A program made the translations under genes and the position numbers. A stretch of DNA of 64,000 nt from positions 124,001 to 188,000 of the forward strand of contig JALMLS010000612.1 of assembly GCA_038496445.1 (NCBI GenBank). Reading direction: 5' to 3'. Origin of the DNA: Trichosphaerium sp. ATCC 40318 (lineage: Eukaryota > Discosea > Flabellinia > Trichosidae). The notes below the pieces were generated by a model. That model did not search any database. It was not told the origin of the DNA and saw only the letters and a program-made list of their open reading frames with translations. This document shows, in pieces, positions 11,901-23,311 of the stretch (its first letter is position 1; each line of letters starts with the position of its first letter).

Positions 11901-13390
11901 ATGGCATTGGCACATAAAGTTTTACTTACCAAGTTTGGCAGCCATTACGCCAAGACAAGTTTTAGATTTGTCAAAGCCTCCTACAGGACCATCTGTTGCA
12001 CCAATAAACCATCTAACGTCATTGTTACGTACCAGACCGAAAAGAACTAGTTTTAGTAACTGTACCTTGCATCGGCACCTTGTGTCCATCTTGGGATCAG
12101 GTAGCCCACAGAATTTCCAAGTCGTACAGTTGGTTTCAAAGGTACTTGCTTCTGTTTTTGATCTTGAACAGGCAAATCACAACAACTTGACTGGTCAGCC
12201 CAAAACCACGGATTAAGAACAGCTTGATTTGGTTTCCATCCTGTTGTTTTTCATGATTAGCTTTTTCACGTACATATTTCGGTTACCTTTACTAAGCTCC
12301 AAGTCAATGTAGTCTCTATCGGTCATATTAAAATGTTCTTGAACATCTACCGCTGATCTATTCGGTGACAGTTGAAACGTGAAGATTGCAAAAGGTGCTA
12401 CGGAAGGCTATTAGAAGTGCCTGTTGTACAATATGTTAGCGCACAAGTATTGTTGGGAGACGGCTTGAAAGTGTACTTAAGCTGTACTTTAGCAAACAAC
12501 GGTCCAGACCCTATCACATTGGCTTCAAACGAATCCAGAGTAAGTGTTGCATGCCACGTGCTTCCACCTCTCCATGCAGGCTAAATAATGTGTAAAAACT
12601 AAACACATGCTAACCCTAGTTCGTACTGAAGGATTATTGGAGAATATACCCGCCAAAGGCGGTGGCGGTAAATCACTCGGTGCACTTGCAGGAATCTTTA
12701 CTTGAATAACCTAAACCTGCTCAGGACTGCAATTAATTTTAAAGGCTTACCTTATTATCCATAATATAGTAGCCATCCTTTTCCGCAAGTGTCACCAAAG
12801 GCTCTTGATATGCGACTGTTTTGGACCTTGCTACAATGTTCAATTAACAGCATGTAGATTTAATAGTTGTTTGACGACTTTACCAGTACAAGCTGGATCC
12901 TTTGACATTGATACCTCATAATTGTGTATGGACTTTGTTTTATTTGATTTGTACGTTCCGATGTTAGTAGCTACCCACAAGTACCCCTTCTTTATTTGGT
13001 CCTCTGTTCCTTCCAAAACTTCAACCTACAAGCTTTCAGATCAAGTGTGAAAAAAAGTTTACGTGGTATTTCTTGGTGCACGTGCTTCGAAAAAAGAAAA
13101 CCTTTCGCTGGTGGTTTACCTGGCTTTGAACAGGAACGTTATCCTCTTTCACAGATATAGACTTGGCGCTGTACCCGCCAAGTTTAACCTAACCGGCCAA
13201 TATTATTACTAAAAAAGTTTACACGCTTTTGATTCGGTTGTTGTGGGCATACTTGTAAACGAACTAGCTCTTGAAAGTAGTCCATGTCGTTGTGGTTAAC
13301 TAACGTCCACTTTACTGTATCGTATTCACAAGAAAAGCATGTTAAAGCAAGTAACAAACCAATAAACAAACCGAAAACTGCGCGCCGCAT
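8948..13390 (-). CDS. Large secreted heparinase II/III-like protein
   Basis: Begins at 13390 with a clear signal peptide (MRRAVFGLFIGLLLALTCF) and runs through about twenty small exons to a stop at 8948. Mid-protein pieces contain beta-rich segments (GPLFAKVQLKYTF, VRLGNSVGYLIPRW), then a helical toroid-like part (TTVGLTSHPQFEIFKQMAID, PGGAGQEAPGYTGHAMEAW). The C-terminal half carries LDHGDQLSFHYCAYG at about 10155-10205, which matches the conserved His-Gly-Asp signature of heparinase II/III lyases, followed by a beta-sandwich region (YIVLKDQHWGEEPVLSTW). Family members cleave uronic-acid polysaccharides by beta-elimination. The protein would be secreted or in a food vacuole and could digest extracellular polysaccharide. 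Overall length is greater than bacterial lyases. Exon borders were not all resolved; substrate is unknown and catalytic competence unproven. Confidence 0.65.
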
Positions 13391-13589
13391 TCTATGTTGT
13401 GTTCTGCTCGCTTTAAACACAGCAGAAAACCTTTGACATTTTCGTCATTGTACTTCCTGACACGTGCTGATATTCAAACCAAAAAGGGTAATACTACATT
13501 TATAACGTAGCAAGCATGGGTAGTGGAACTCAAGACTGTCTTTTTGTGTCTGGAAAAAAATAGCGTATTTATTACATGTTACTTCTGTT

Positions 13590-15745
13590 CTACTTTTGAG
13601 CGAAGAAAGCTTCACATACGCTAAAGGCATGTTTTAAGTCTCCCAAGATATCGTTAATATTCTCAATACCAATACTCATACGTATAAGTGATTCTGGAAG
13701 AGTACGTTCTTCTGCAGGAATACTAGCATGTGATAGCAAACATGGAAGCTCAACCAGTGAGTTTGTTGAACCAAATGACACTGTGACTTTGAAAAGGCGT
13801 AGAGCGTTCACAAACTTTTTAGAATAAAGAACAGAATCAGTGGTCCACGATAAGACACACCCACCTAAATGATGTAAATAATTACAACTGAAAAGAAAAC
13901 ACTTTATATATTTTTTTATCACGTGCAAAAAATATGTTGTTCGTACCTCCAGTTGATTGGGCTTGGTGTAGCTTATATTGCTGTTGTGTTACCTCAAGTG
14001 TACGATCAGGTTTTCGCCATTCAGGGAATCTAAAAGAAAATTATGGAAAAAGACATCATCCTAGGACGTACTTGTCACCAGGATCTAACCCAGCATAATG
14101 TAAATCAACTACAGTACGTTGTTTTGATAAAAATTCGGCAACCTTTACTGCATTCTCCTGAGCACGTTCAATACGCAAAGCCATTGTTTTCATGCCACGA
14201 AGAGTCAACCAACAAGCGAAAGGAGCCAATCCAGTGCCCTATTATTTCTTTCAGAAAAAAAAATGGAAAAAATCAAGAAAAAAAAAAGGAGCATACCTCT
14301 GCGTTCTGGAAGAATGCAACTTCTTTTGCAAGTTTCTCTGACTTTACACATACAATACCAAGCGTTGTATCAGAATGACCTGCGAAAAACTTTGTACCAG
14401 AGTGAACTACAATATCAACACCAAGATCAAGTGGACGTTGTAAAATAGGTGTCATCATTGTTGAATCAATAGATAGTAAGACATTATGCTTTTGTGCTAT
14501 TTTTGATATTTTTCTTATATCATTAATACGCATAAGTGGATTTGTAGGTGATTCAAAATGAATCAAGCGTGTTTTAGGTGTTATTTCTTTTTCAAGTTCA
14601 TCAAGATTGCAAGTGTCAACAAATTTACATAATATGCCACAACGTGCAGAAACCTTTGTTAGGAGCCTGTACATACCACCATAAAGATCGTTGCCTATAG
14701 AAAAAGCCGTTAATACAAAGATCTATAGCCTGCATGTCGCTGAGGTCGAACAACAAGAAAAACGTTCAAACAACTTGTTCTTTCTGGGATGTTTCTTACC
14801 TGCTATTATCTCTTCTCCAGATTTCTGTGACAAGACGTTAGTTGAGGTGCGTGCCATGTGTTTTTGACGTACTACAAGGCGAGTGATTGCACTGAGAGCT
14901 GCCATGCCACTAGAAAAAGCAAACGCAGAGTGAGCATTCTCTAAACCTGCTACCAAAGTTTCCAAGGCAGTTCTTGTTGGATTTCCTGATCTGGTGTAGT
15001 CATACGGTCCAAACTCCGTAGCGCTTGGTTGTACGAATGTAGCTGTCTGATAAATAGGCATACTAAACGAAGGTCAGAAACCATTGGGCCAAGTACTGAA
15101 GATTCAAAAAGATTCGGAATTTGCCCATCAAAAACGTAGCTGTCAGCTGTGGAAATCTAGGTAATTTCAATGATATTTTACCTTGCTGGGTGGTATGCAT
15201 CGTTGGGACACCCGTCATATACGACAACTTGTGTACTTGGTTGCATGTGTAGGTGATGTTTCTCGAAATGAGGTCGGATAGGGTATGTAGGCAAGTCATT
15301 GTATTGTTCGCCTTAAAAATTAAAATTGGTAAACTTTGTTTTGTCAACAAAACAAAATAGGGGTGCCGTAACACAACGTATATACGCGTGTAATCGGTGT
15401 TTTAAATGGTTTTTTAGTGATTTAGCGTATTGTTATCAGAATGTACGCTCTAAAAAGGTGACATTCGCCAAACGTTAAAGAATAAGCTAATTCTCGCTTT
15501 ACGCGATTTTACCCACCTGAAACCATCGGGTACTTGATGTTTGAGTAGTCAATTTTCTGTTTGGACGCATCCTATGCGAAATTAAAATGATGGCTAATTG
15601 ACGTTTTGTGACGCGGTTTTAACAGCCTCAAAGGCGTTTGGCGTACATTTCCGTTTTCCTCGCTTGTTTTCAACGGGTTGCCATCATCTTCAACGACAAT
15701 GTGGCCGTAGTGCGTATACTCTGTTTTAGTAGAGGGAGATGTCAT
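13590..15745 (-). CDS. CBL: Cystathionine beta-lyase-like PLP enzyme (plant type)
   Basis: PLP enzyme of the Cys/Met-metabolism family; the closest recalled motifs are from plant cystathionine beta-lyase, which cleaves cystathionine to homocysteine, pyruvate and ammonia. The start at 15745 is followed by exons 15647-15745, 15517-15571 and 15182-15311, then the body exons. Motifs: MPIYQTATFVQPSA, YTRSGNPTR, the PLP-contact FSSGMAAL, NDLYGGMYRLL, FESPTNPLMRI, the lysine loop HSGTKFFAGHSD (Schiff-base Lys) and the C-terminal MSIGIENINDILGDL. A 45-nt in-frame intron (GTACGT to TCACAG) interrupts the body. The N-terminal 80 residues are poorly conserved and show no obvious organelle presequence. 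It faces cystathionine gamma-synthase across a 293-bp spacer, supporting a methionine-pathway role. A gamma-lyase activity cannot be excluded by eye. Confidence 0.88.
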
Positions 15746-16038
15746 TTGGATTATGTAGTAGGTAAAATTGGGAATGTGTCCCAGGTTTCCGTGGGCGATC
15801 TCAAGTGGTGGTTACAGTACTCTGACGGGCTCTATCTAAATACGTGTTTAAGTCACAGCCAGAAATGTGTAAAATAAAGACCACGGGGTTCATTTAGCGA
15901 CAAAAAAGCTGCTATCCACATCTTCTCACTCAGAAAAGGTATGCAGCGTATCAATACCTCGCTTTCTTTTTTAATACTATTATCAATATAATAATTCTTC
16001 CAAGTGATACCAAATTGAGTTAATAGTACTCAAAAAGC
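15746..16038. promoter_or_regulatory. Shared divergent promoter of CBL and CGS
   Basis: The 293 bases between the two divergent start codons must carry both promoters. No coding frame across it continues into either gene. Co-regulation of the two consecutive pathway enzymes is inferred from this layout; no specific operator was identified. Confidence 0.5.
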
Positions 16039-17691
16039 ATGTCTACGCAAGATAAGACAGCGAAAACGGCGAATTGCGTTGAAGATAATTTACAAGGTTT
16101 CTCATCGCTTTCCGTTCATGGTGGAGAGCATAAGAGAAGGCCTAAGGTCAGCGATGCACTGGTACACACCTTTTTTGCCTCATTTGTACCATTTTGTTCT
16201 TAACACCGTTTCTGCAGACAACTCCTATCGTTCAAACAGCTACGTATTGGTTTAAAGACAGCCAACAGTGTATAGATTTCAATGAAGGTCGTTATGAAGT
16301 GCGTAATTACAGAAATTTCTATTCGCATCTCAACTCACTTTTAGACGCATGAATACGGAAGGTATGGTAATCCTACGGCGCGTACCGTTGAATTGAAGCT
16401 TATAAAACTTGAATCACCAAAGAAATACGACCGCCTTGTACCCACTCGTCAAAAAGTACTACATAGCGCCTAATACTTATTTCAGGATGCTCTAGTCAGC
16501 GCTTCTGGGATGGCATCAGCAACAACCATGATACTAGCTCTTGTTCCCGCAAACGGCCATATGGTAATCACTAGTGACTGCTACAGGCGTACACGCCAGT
16601 TTATAACTACTTTTCTACCTAAAATGGGTATCACGTGCTCAATTCTTGATCCTTCTGACTTGGATGGTCTTAAAAAAGTTCTTGAAGAAAAAGAAGTATC
16701 GCTATACTTTTCTGAAGCGCCAACGAATCCTTATCTTCGTTGTGTTGATGTCGAGAAGATAGTTGAGTTATGTGGTGGCCGCGATACTATTGTTGCTATT
16801 GACACAACGTTTGCAACACCAATTAACTTCCAAGTACGGCTTGCTAATAGTTTTTTTTTTGGAGAATTATAAAGTTTGCGCTTACGTCAATTTGCTAGCC
16901 GTTGAAGTATGGAGCTGATTTGACGTTGCATTCAGCAACAAAATATCTTGCTGGACACAATGATGTTTTAGCTGGTGCAATCATTGGTAAAAAAGAGGTC
17001 AGTTGATAGCACCTTTTGGAATTGTTTTATAAACTGACATTGTTTCGTAAGATTATTTCTAAGATAAAGCTTATGCATAATATCTTGGGACCTGTTATTG
17101 ATCCACATTGTGCATACTTATTATTAAGGGGTATGAAAACATTGAGCCTACGTGTGAAACATCAGAACCAGACTGCGTTAAAGCTAGCCACCTTTTTGGA
17201 CTCTCATGAAAAGATTGATAAAGTATGGTACCCTGGTGTTGCTAGTCATCCAGATCATGTACGGTTGTTTTCTTTTACAGATAATTTATCTTTAATTAAT
17301 TCATTAACCATGTTTACTATTATTTTTAACCACGTGATATTATCACCAAATCAGATATTTTTGGAAGTTATTTTCTTCTTATTTCTTCTTTTAGGAAGTA
17401 GCAAAGAGACTTTTCCAAAACGGCTTTGGTGGTGTTGTCAGTTTTCAAATCAAAGGAGATTTTGATAGAACAAAGCTATTTATTGACTCTCTTAAACTAC
17501 CTTATATTGGACCAAGTCTTGGTGGTGTTGAGTCACTAGTTGAACAACCAACTATTGTCAGTTTCTGGAACATGTCGCCTGAACAACGTGCTAAAGTTGG
17601 TATTGCAGATAACCTTGTACGATTTTCTTGCGGTGTAGAAGACTATGAGGACTTGAAAAGCGATGTAGAGTCAGCACTAAATGTAATTTAA
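16039..17691 (+). CDS. CGS1: Cystathionine gamma-synthase (plant type)
   Basis: Joins an O-acylated homoserine and cysteine into cystathionine with PLP, the committed step of methionine synthesis. Seven exons (16039-16161, 16218-16298, 16345-16437, 16486-16833, 16899-16997, 17064-17258, 17395-17691) give 411 aa. Motifs: [12 protein letters not shown] near the N-terminus, [43 protein letters not shown], the Schiff-base loop [17 protein letters not shown], and the plant-type C-terminus [12 protein letters not shown] ... [11 protein letters not shown] ... [13 protein letters not shown]. No transit peptide is evident, suggesting a cytosolic enzyme. An alternative end is possible: a 17-nt GT..AG stretch just before the stop would open a further 60 codons. 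The family assignment is secure; the acyl group used is not known. Confidence 0.92.
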
Positions 17692-18057
17692 TTAAACAGA
17701 GAGGTGAATATCCAACTGCTCATGGAGGCGTTAATGTTGATGTTATGTCTACGTCTGAAAGTAATACTGTTAATCATTGGAGTGTCCTGGAGAATAAGCG
17801 TTCCTACTCGAGAGCACTTGTGCAGCTGTGTCTAAGTTTGCTTGTACCAAAGAATCTTGGTTGTTTGACAGTTTCTTAATTCAATGTTATAGCTGTACGT
17901 ATCACGTGTTTTTAACCCCCCATCTCAATCTACCTTCCGTTAAGTAGTAGTGCCGTGCCATTCATCAAGACGTTTATATAAATTACGTTAACACCTTTTC
18001 CGATAAAATCACAACACTTATCAAACCCACTGTCAAGTATTTACAATACAACTCACT
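17692..18057. other. Spacer with possible CGS C-terminal extension
   Basis: From 17700 to 17879 a 60-codon open frame (starting RGEYPTAHGG) lies directly downstream of the CGS stop and would be joined in frame if the 17 nt at 17683-17699 were removed. The rest, to 18057, contains a CACGTG at about 17902 and probably the promoter of the F-box gene. Otherwise nothing recognised. Confidence 0.35.
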
Positions 18058-19620
18058 ATGCTAGCGAGTAACAATCACCACGAACTTAGCCTCTGTTTTG
18101 ACATTCCCATCGAACTTATTTGCCTTATATTTCAGTTTCTTGTCGACAGAGATCGCTTCTCTATCGCTCAAGTATGTAAGGAGTTCAATCACGCTATTTG
18201 TGGTATTATTGGATACGATAGTGTTTATGTTATCACCTCTGACGTAGACGCTATAAAACGGCATCAAGGTATACTAAAAAACTCGAAAGTTGTTTGTAAG
18301 GCGCTTTTTGATCCACGTGATTTGAGAGGTTCAAGACGTATATATTTACATAACTGTTATACATGGGTAACGAATTATGTTATCGAGATGTTAGTAAGCG
18401 TACGTGGAACCATAAAATATCTAGAAGAAAAAAAAAAGGTTTTTTTTACAGTTTGCCTCGCTTTTTGCACTTTGTTTCTAAACGCAACATTTGTTCCGCA
18501 CTACATACTATTAATTGATAATCGTGTTTTTTTATTTCCAAACAAGTCACGTGACGAGTTGTTACAGAAAAGAAAATACAATTTACTTGTTATTTTCTTA
18601 TCGTTTTTGTTCTAGGATACTGTTGCTATTCACACTATAAACTTGAAGTCATGCCGAAAAATAAATGACTCTTGCCTTCATCTGTTAGCAGGCGTTCATG
18701 AAATAGATTTAGAATCAATTGATGTGACAGATAAGGGTATTAAACATCTTGCCGGTGTTCATACAATCAACCTAAGAAAATGTCAGTACATAACAGACAA
18801 AGGTATAAAGTCAATAGCACGTGATGTTCATACAATATCAATTCAACACTGTATACGCATAACAGATGAAAGCTTATTCGCATTGAGAGGAGCTCACTTT
18901 GTTAATGTAGCAGGGTGCTATAGAATAACGAATGAAGGAGTGAAAGCTCTTGCTGGCGTACACAGTGTCGGTTTAGGTTTTCTTCTAAAAATATCAGATG
19001 AAGGCATAAAAGCTCTTTCTGGTGTCTTTGCAATCAACTTGGCTGATACCAAAGTTACCACTGAAGGCCTAAAATACATAGCAGGTGTATCAGAGATTAA
19101 TCTTTCAAAAAATAGCTCTATAACAGACGAAACATTAAGAGTTCTAAGTGGAGTCAACAAGATTAAGTTAATGGATTGTATGGGTATAACAAATGATGGA
19201 CTTAAATATCTTTCTGGTGCACACACAGTAAACCTTAAAGGTTGCTACGGAATAACAGATGTTACCGTACTATCAGGAGTGCACACTATAAACTTGTTCG
19301 GATGTTCAATAACAGACAACAGCTTGAAGGCTCTTGCTGGTGTTCATTCCATTAATATTTGTCATTGTAGTGATGTTACTGATGAAGGTATAATAGCTCT
19401 TCAAGGAGTTCATACTATTGATCTTAGTCATTGTTCGAGAGTTACAAATTACGGAATATTGGCATTGAAAGGAGCACATACAATAAAAATGTATGGATGT
19501 TTTAACGTAACATCAACAGTTTTGAGTCAAATGACTGATACCGATTTTGGTACTTCTCTTTCCTACACTGTCAGCAAGCGTAAATCACCTCCTTTAGAAC
19601 CATACAAACTGTACGAATAA
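18058..19620 (+). CDS. F-box / leucine-rich-repeat protein
   Basis: Two exons (18058-18399, 18616-19620) around a 216-nt intron (GTACGT to TTCTAG) encode 448 aa. The N-terminus holds an F-box-like helix set (IPIELICLIFQFLVDRDRF, IAQVCKEFN). After about residue 110 comes a run of some 13-14 LRR units of 20-25 residues with the pattern (L)AGVHTINL..C..ITD.GIKAL, ending with a short Pro/Glu-containing tail. F-box/LRR proteins normally serve as substrate receptors of SCF ubiquitin ligases. The repeat unit, with its near-invariant GVHTI core, differs from the animal and plant cysteine-containing LRR and looks like the NVHTLNL-type repeats recalled from giant viruses of protists. High similarity between units suggests recent internal expansion. 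The function is inferred from architecture. Confidence 0.8.
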
Positions 19621-19726
19621 CTAACAAATAAAATAAACGTTTCACGTTCTTAATTTTTTCTATTTTTTTTTATTGTTGGCACAAAACCCCTCTTTGGTTT
19701 TATGTAAAAAAATTGTGCCTATTTTA

Positions 19727-22700
19727 TCAAGCTTCTAGGGCTTGTTTATCCACCAAACTTAAAAAAATAGTCTTAGTATATAGAGCAACAGAATAAGACG
19801 TACTTTTTATAATGTCCTCCTTGTATTTGTATTAGCTCTTCATGAGTACCCTGTTCAATTACACCACCCTCGTGAAGTACTACGATCTTATCTGCAGATT
19901 TAACAGTTTTAAGACGATGAGATACAATCAGTACACTCCGTTTCTCCATTACCTAAACAAATATTATACTCAAACTTGATCAAGTACCTTAAACGAAGAA
20001 AATAGTTGAGCTGATTTCTGAGAAAAACGTACAACGTTCAAGGCTTTTTGCACTTTGTGTTCTGACTCAGCGTCAAGTCCTGAAGTAGCTTCATCAAGTA
20101 CAATAATAGGTGGATCTTTTAGTAATGCTCTAGCAAGACAAATACGTTGCTTTTCTCCTCCTAAATACCAAAATCGTTAAAAAAATATGAATGGTTGTGT
20201 TCAGTCAATGAGTTCGTACCTGATAATTTCAAGCCACGCTCACCAACAAGTGTATCATATCCATCAGGCATAGATAAAATCTGGTCATGGATATTTGCTT
20301 GTTTAGCAACATTGTACATATCTTCCTCTGTACACCCTGTCTTACCATACTTTATATTGTATCTAATTGAGAAAAAAAATTAACAACTTCACACTATTTT
20401 CGAGCTACCAAGTTTCATGTTTTGAAAAAAGTACAGTTTTACAATACAATATGAATGTTTCTGGCGTTGGAAAGTACATAGGAAATTGATTTAAGCCAAA
20501 CTCGAAGAAAAAAATTCATTTCTTTGCAGGTCTTATGAGTAAAAAATATTGATAAAAAGTGTACCCAATTGTTTCGTTAAATAATACTAGATCTTGAGGT
20601 ACAACGCCAACATTCTTTCTTAATGTATCAATAGTAATATTTCTTAAATCTTGACCATCAATAGTAATAGAACCTTCATTCACATCAAAGAATCTGTAAA
20701 CCAATCTCAAGATTGTTGACTTTCTGTTAAAACCAAAATTAGACTTTAAAGAATTTAAGTATGTCATTTGTACCCTCCACCAGAAGATCCAACAATAGCA
20801 ACTTTTTTACCAGCAGGTACAGTGAAGTTAAGCTTGGATAGAATATTCTTTTCTTCGTTGTATGCAAAAGTCACATCGTTGAATTTGATTTCTCCTCCAG
20901 TCAATTTCAATGGTTTTGAATTTGGTGTATCCTAAAAAAAGATCAATTACAAACACGACACTCAAGCTCATCCACTATCGATTACGTACTTTTATTGGTG
21001 TATCCAAATTCAACAAGTTGAACATAGTATCCATATCAGTGACAGCTTGACGCACTTCACGGTAAACAGATCCCAAAAAGTTAAGTGGAAAAGAAAGTTG
21101 AAATAATAAACCGTTAATCATGACAAGATCACCCACTGTCATTGAGCCTATCAAAAAAAAAGTTAGAATACCAGTAGATTACTTACAATATCTTGGTATT
21201 ATTACCATTTACAACGCCATTGGCAGCCATGAACATGACAAGCGTCAAAGAAGAAGACAAGATGATATTTTGTCCCCAGTTAAGCATAGCAAGACTTTCT
21301 TGAGTCTTAACAGCAACGCCAGAGTATTTTTGCTATAGATAACATGATTTAGATTCTCCAAAATTGGTAAAGAGAGCAAAAAAGGAAGAAAAAAAATGCG
21401 AAGAAAACAAAACAATTTTTTGGTTTGTTTGCAACATACCATTATAGCATCATATCGTGTTGCTTCCAACTCTTCGTTATTATAGTACTTTACAGTTTCA
21501 TAGTTTATTAAAGAGTCAACAGATAGTGTTGCAGCCTAATGAAGTGTAGAACATAAGTAAACAATCGAGGGAACACAAAATACCTCATTATCAAGTTTGT
21601 TCATTCTCCTTCTAAACTTTGTTCTCCATTGGGTAATAGCTAATGTAAATAGAGAATATATGCCCATAGTACCAGCTGTTACAATAGCATAAGGCGCTCC
21701 AAAGTTCCAACCCTATTAAACCCAACTAAGAAACACACAATTGAGCCACGCATGTAACGATGAACAAGTTGGTTGCTGAAGGTGTTGCATGTGATTTTAA
21801 TGAAAAAGGCCGGGTACGTACCAAAATACCGCAAACAAGAGAGATTTCTAGTATAGTAGGAACAATATTGAAAATCATAGCCATCAATACAAAAGAGATA
21901 CCACGTTGTCCTCTGAATAATAATGTCAAATGAATGATGCATGTTGGATATACAAAAATCATACCGTTCTATTGCACGTGATAAACCTCCTGTTTCTCTA
22001 CCCAAGTGAAATTTAAGATCCAAACTAAGCAAGTAGTTAACACATCAAGTAAAACTACAAACCGAGTACCTGTGTAAATGCAAAAAGATTCTCTTTGCAA
22101 GCTTCCTTATAGCGTTCTGACTAACTTGAGAAAATAGAGCATTCCTTAGCTCTTGCATTCCAGAAGCTGTTATACGAGCAAGTCCGTCTATGGAGAAAAC
22201 AGCTTGTCAGACGAGAACAAAAGACTAAATAATATCAGTTGTACATACAACCAAGGATAATCGCCACAGGCATCGCAAGTAATAGATCTGGTGTAACATT
22301 TAAGGCATCTACAACATGTTTGAACAAGATTGGTACTTGTACATTGATCAACTAGCGCGTAGGGTTAAAAAACATGAAGGTAAGGTCATTATACAAACTC
22401 CTCGACTGACGTACTTTAGAGCTAACTAATAACCCAAGACCAACACCCACACGAATCTTTAGACCAGTATCTGAAGGCCAAAGGTACTTTAAAAAGGATT
22501 TCATGACATCCAATAGACTTGACCTGATCGTAGTAATTTAGTGTATGTACTGTTTACATTCACGTGTCTTACTCCGAGCCATGTCCTGGTTTGCTATGTA
22601 CTGGCTTTTGTGGTGGCTTTGCCTCGCTTTCGTTTGGTGACTGTTTTTTTCCAGGCTCTGTTTTACTGTTATTGCGATATATAAGTGTTTTTGTGCTCGC

Positions 22701-22965
22701 CTGTTTGTTTTTCGCTTGTTTTTGTTGAGTACCGCGAATTGAACACCAACGGGCTCAAATACGATTTTATATGCGTAGTTTTAGTGCTAGACGCTCTATA
22801 GAAATTAGGTAACGAGTAGGTACACGGAAAATACGTACAGTGCGCTAGAAAGTTTACGAGACGTCTTTAAGCCACTAAAAGAATCGCGTAGGATAATGGA
22901 GGAGTATGATCGGGCCTAAGAACGAGTTTAAACAACATTTGCTCTTTATCGTACCTGATACGCAT
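19727..22965 (-). CDS. ATM1: Mitochondrial ABC half-transporter, ATM1/ABCB7 type
   Basis: Inner-membrane exporter family needed for cytosolic Fe-S cluster assembly. The membrane domain carries ABCB7-specific stretches ([51 protein letters not shown]). The nucleotide-binding domain shows a Walker A split by an intron ([10 protein letters not shown] then [11 protein letters not shown], 20720-20795), Q-loop [13 protein letters not shown], signature KLSGGEKQR, Walker [13 protein letters not shown] and H-loop IVSHRLKTV. The usual end would be near 19773, but a typical intron (GTACGT to TTTAAG) gives a better C-terminus stopping at 19727. The start is uncertain: one consistent chain begins at 22965 and yields an Arg-rich, presequence-like N-terminus. 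A possible GSSGGGKST Walker A differs from the common GPSGSGKST but keeps the essential Gly-Lys-Ser/Thr. Confidence 0.85.
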
Positions 22966-23311
22966 TTTTTTGCTTGTTGACGGCGGTGTACGCTGTTGTA
23001 TAGCCTAAAGTGACATTTTAACGGTAATTGATTCTACAAGCGTACGTGGTGCCAAAGCGCGTGTGGTAAAGCGATACATGCCACTCTCGCTTCTAAAGAG
23101 ACTAAAATAAAAGCTCGGAGAAAAAGTTGGAAACTGTTCATTTACTCCTTTTATAAAAACTTCATGTGCTTACACAAACGGCTAAATGACAATAGTAATG
23201 CAACAAAAACACTAATCAATAAGCAAAAAATTTCACCCCAAAGGCTTTCTAATATCCAGATTTTTGTAATCAAAAAGAAGTGTTAAGTAAAAAGAGGTAT
23301 TTACTAGTTGA
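22966..23311. other. Intergenic region, no gene seen
   Basis: Between the proposed ATM1 start and the hydroxylase stop lie about 345 bases of AT-rich sequence with stops in all frames. It probably holds the ATM1 promoter and the 3' end of the neighbouring gene. No motif was recognised. Confidence 0.4.

Noticed and set aside
22771..22913. Small plus-strand gene with a presequence-like start ([12 protein letters not shown])
   Set aside because: A 32-nt intron would give only 38 residues, and the same bases fit the first exons or introns of the minus-strand ATM1 gene. Too short and ambiguous to call.
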